16,885 nt of DNA from Candidatus Zymogenus sp. (GTDB taxonomy: Bacteria > Desulfobacterota > Zymogenia > Zymogenales > Zymogenaceae): NCBI GenBank assembly GCA_030613285.1, contig JAUWME010000007.1, positions 1-16,885 on the forward strand, in the 5' to 3' direction. Of the stretch, positions 16,401-16,885 are shown in pieces. Every line of letters starts with the position of its first letter. Position 1 is the stretch's first letter. Both the position numbers and the translations under genes were made by a program. The notes beneath the pieces were generated by a model. It was not told where the DNA came from. It was given only the letters and a program-made list of their open reading frames with translations, and did no database searches.

Positions 16401-16566
16401 GTTTGGGATTGGGGGAAACGAACCCTATCTCGCACCGATGGCAATTTCCATCGTTTGGGGGCTTACTTTTGCTACAGTTCTGACACTTCTGGTAATTCCC
16501 TCTCTTTACATGATAGTTGAAGACGTCAAAGGATTTGTCAACAAAAGGATTGGGGCAAGAAGTTGA
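13489..16566 (+). CDS. RND-family efflux transporter permease (AcrB/MMPL superfamily, ACR_tran type)
   Basis: This is a proton-driven inner-membrane exporter that works with the adaptor. The 1025-residue product has the RND duplication. TM1 is at about 10-28. The first periplasmic porter region starts FPSIAYGFIIVITPYPGASPEDIEKVVTTPIEEEIADVDGIK. A helix cluster lies at about 330-560 and a second porter region at about 560-850. The final helix cluster is at about 852-1010. TM4 carries the paired acidic residues Asp398-Asp399 in GIVVDDAIVVAENV, the proton-relay site. TM10 has GIVVNDSLVLVDFIN with Asn922-Asp923 where AcrB has a Lys. ATG at 13489 has only a weak AAAGAGA upstream. No outer-membrane partner gene is visible. 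Substrate cannot be read from sequence. Confidence 0.93.
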   Translation: MSVPKFSVRNPVMVNMLTIAVFILGIMFTGNLNREVFPSIAYGFIIVITPYPGASPEDIEKVVTTPIEEEIADVDGIKTMESRTREGVSVITITAESDIDGIKLDQLLNDIKTEVDKVSDLPKDVEDTEFLKLSAEFPVITVGFGGEIPEETLQNSADKLKKKIELIEGVGSVDFEAYREKEFWVEVDPRKLEAANLTMTEIINAIKLRNLNIPGGSIDVGKKEVLIRTLGELMDETDIGNVVVRFLPSGSIKVKDVATIKETFEKEEVFGRLNTKRTVALTIKKKASGDIIDIVEEVRRLVGEEKKLLPAGAEIMMVQDNSKYVVRRQNTLLLNGAIGLFLVIIILYTFLESRLAFWASMGIPFSFLLALIIMYYVGMSLNMLTMFSLILVLGIVVDDAIVVAENVFRHREMGLSPKEAAIAGAEEVVLPVTAAIATNIAAFIPLLMVAGIMGKFLRVIPQVVIITLVASLIEAFLVLPSHLAEFVKDKTDKKAKEARAWFRHVRDFYGGLLGGFLRRRYLIFFGLLGVAIVTIVFAALTMEFVFMGKARTEQFMINIYNPVDTNIDETDRIAKEVERIVMERPEDEIEAVITFVGFIETGEAPVMGSYVGQIWVELTPHGYDDIGAEIIIADLREKTSLIPGPTGIVYTELKGGPPTGAPVAMEIKGEDYEDLRKLSEEVKAELGMMKGVKDIDDNFRVGKDEIRINIDEYRARSLGLDVGTVAAEIRNAFTGGNAGNVRRGDDKLDILVKYGEEFKNKDYLMNFSVPNMAGERIPIKAIAEITSGEGILRIYHSERERSITVTANIEGRDTTSGKINKALIEKFGYSSTKYPGVSFKYGGEFEDTQESMDSMFNAFWLAIFLIYMILAALFKSFIQPMIILFTIPFSFVGVVAGLFIMDVELSLLAVIGIVALVGIVVNDSLVLVDFINRARQSGMAVYDAVLESGKIRLRPVLLTSLTTIGGLGPMAFGIGGNEPYLAPMAISIVWGLTFATVLTLLVIPSLYMIVEDVKGFVNKRIGARS

Positions 16567-16885
16567 TCCGACTTGACAATGTTCACATATCCTTCGATTC
16601 ACCGTCGGGGGGCAAAAGCTCAATATTAAATGGTGTCGATCTACACATTCCCAGAGGGAAGTATGTTGCCCTAATTGGACCAAATGGTTCCGGCAAAACT
16701 ACAATTGCAAAAATTATCAAGGGACTTATTTCTCCCGACAGCGGAACTGTTGAGATTATGGGGAAAACCATCTCTAAAGACGAGCTAATGGATGATGTAG
16801 GACTTGTATTTTCCAATCCTGAAAACCAAATAGTGTCTGCTGTTGTTGATGAGGATATTGCGTTTGGACTTGAAAATCAGGGTGT
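16563..16885 (+). CDS. ecfA: EcfA/CbiO-like ABC transporter ATP-binding protein (5' part, cut by window end)
   Basis: The 107 visible codons encode the beginning of an ATPase of an energy-coupling-factor (ECF) vitamin or metal importer. It starts [16 protein letters not shown]. The Walker A motif is GPNGSGKTT at residues 39-47. It continues [27 protein letters not shown] (from about 82), the pattern typical of EcfA subunits (more often VFQNPDNQ...DDVAFG). The Q-loop Gln position is Ser84 here. The TTG start at 16563 overlaps the TGA of the RND gene by 4 nt (TTGA), implying translational coupling. The signature motif, Walker B and the EcfT partner lie beyond the window. Exact subunit type and substrate are not decidable. 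Confidence 0.85.
   Translation, partial: [107 protein letters not shown]

Overview
This window is the distal part of a bacterial S10-spc-alpha ribosomal protein super-operon, followed by an RND efflux pair and the start of an ECF-type ABC ATPase gene. All genes are on the + strand. The order from the end of rplV to rplQ is canonical: rpsC, rplP, rpmC, rpsQ, rplN, rplX, rplE, rpsN, rpsH, rplF, rplR, rpsE, rpmD, rplO, secY, adk, infA, rpmJ, rpsM, rpsK, rpsD, rpoA, rplQ. The map gene often found between adk and infA is absent. The DNA is AT-leaning and uses many GTG and TTG starts. RpoA, S14, SecY and L16 read like Deltaproteobacteria/Desulfobacterota-type proteins. That placement is from memory of the families and is tentative.

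Layout: 1-54 is the 3' end of rplV. 55-222 is an unusual G-rich, C-poor spacer with a promoter-like extended -10 near its end. 223-3744 holds rpsC to rpsH. 3745-4034 is a second G-rich spacer. 4035-7562 holds rplF to secY. 7563-7785 is a third G-rich spacer. 7786-11378 holds adk to rpoA. 11379-11701 is a fourth and the largest. 11702-12325 is rplQ with a long lysine-rich tail. 12326-12519 is a spacer with hairpins and a strong intrinsic terminator just upstream of the next start codon. 12520-16566 holds a membrane-fusion adaptor and an RND permease. 16563-16885 is the beginning of an EcfA/CbiO-like ATPase, cut by the window end.

The genes work together as the translation and secretion core: 30S and 50S proteins, IF-1, the SecY channel, adenylate kinase and RNA polymerase alpha. 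The efflux pair looks like a separate transcription unit placed between rplQ and ecfA, two genes that are neighbours in many Firmicutes.

The least explained part is the set of four spacers. Elsewhere in the operon the genes are 1-107 nt apart or overlap. At these four junctions they are separated by 168-323 nt of sense-strand DNA that is about 40-47% G and only about 4-6% C in the G-rich parts (hand counts). Each block begins at or within about a dozen bases of the upstream stop codon. They share spaced sequence blocks, so they look like members of one degenerate repeat family. I do not recognise them as a described element.
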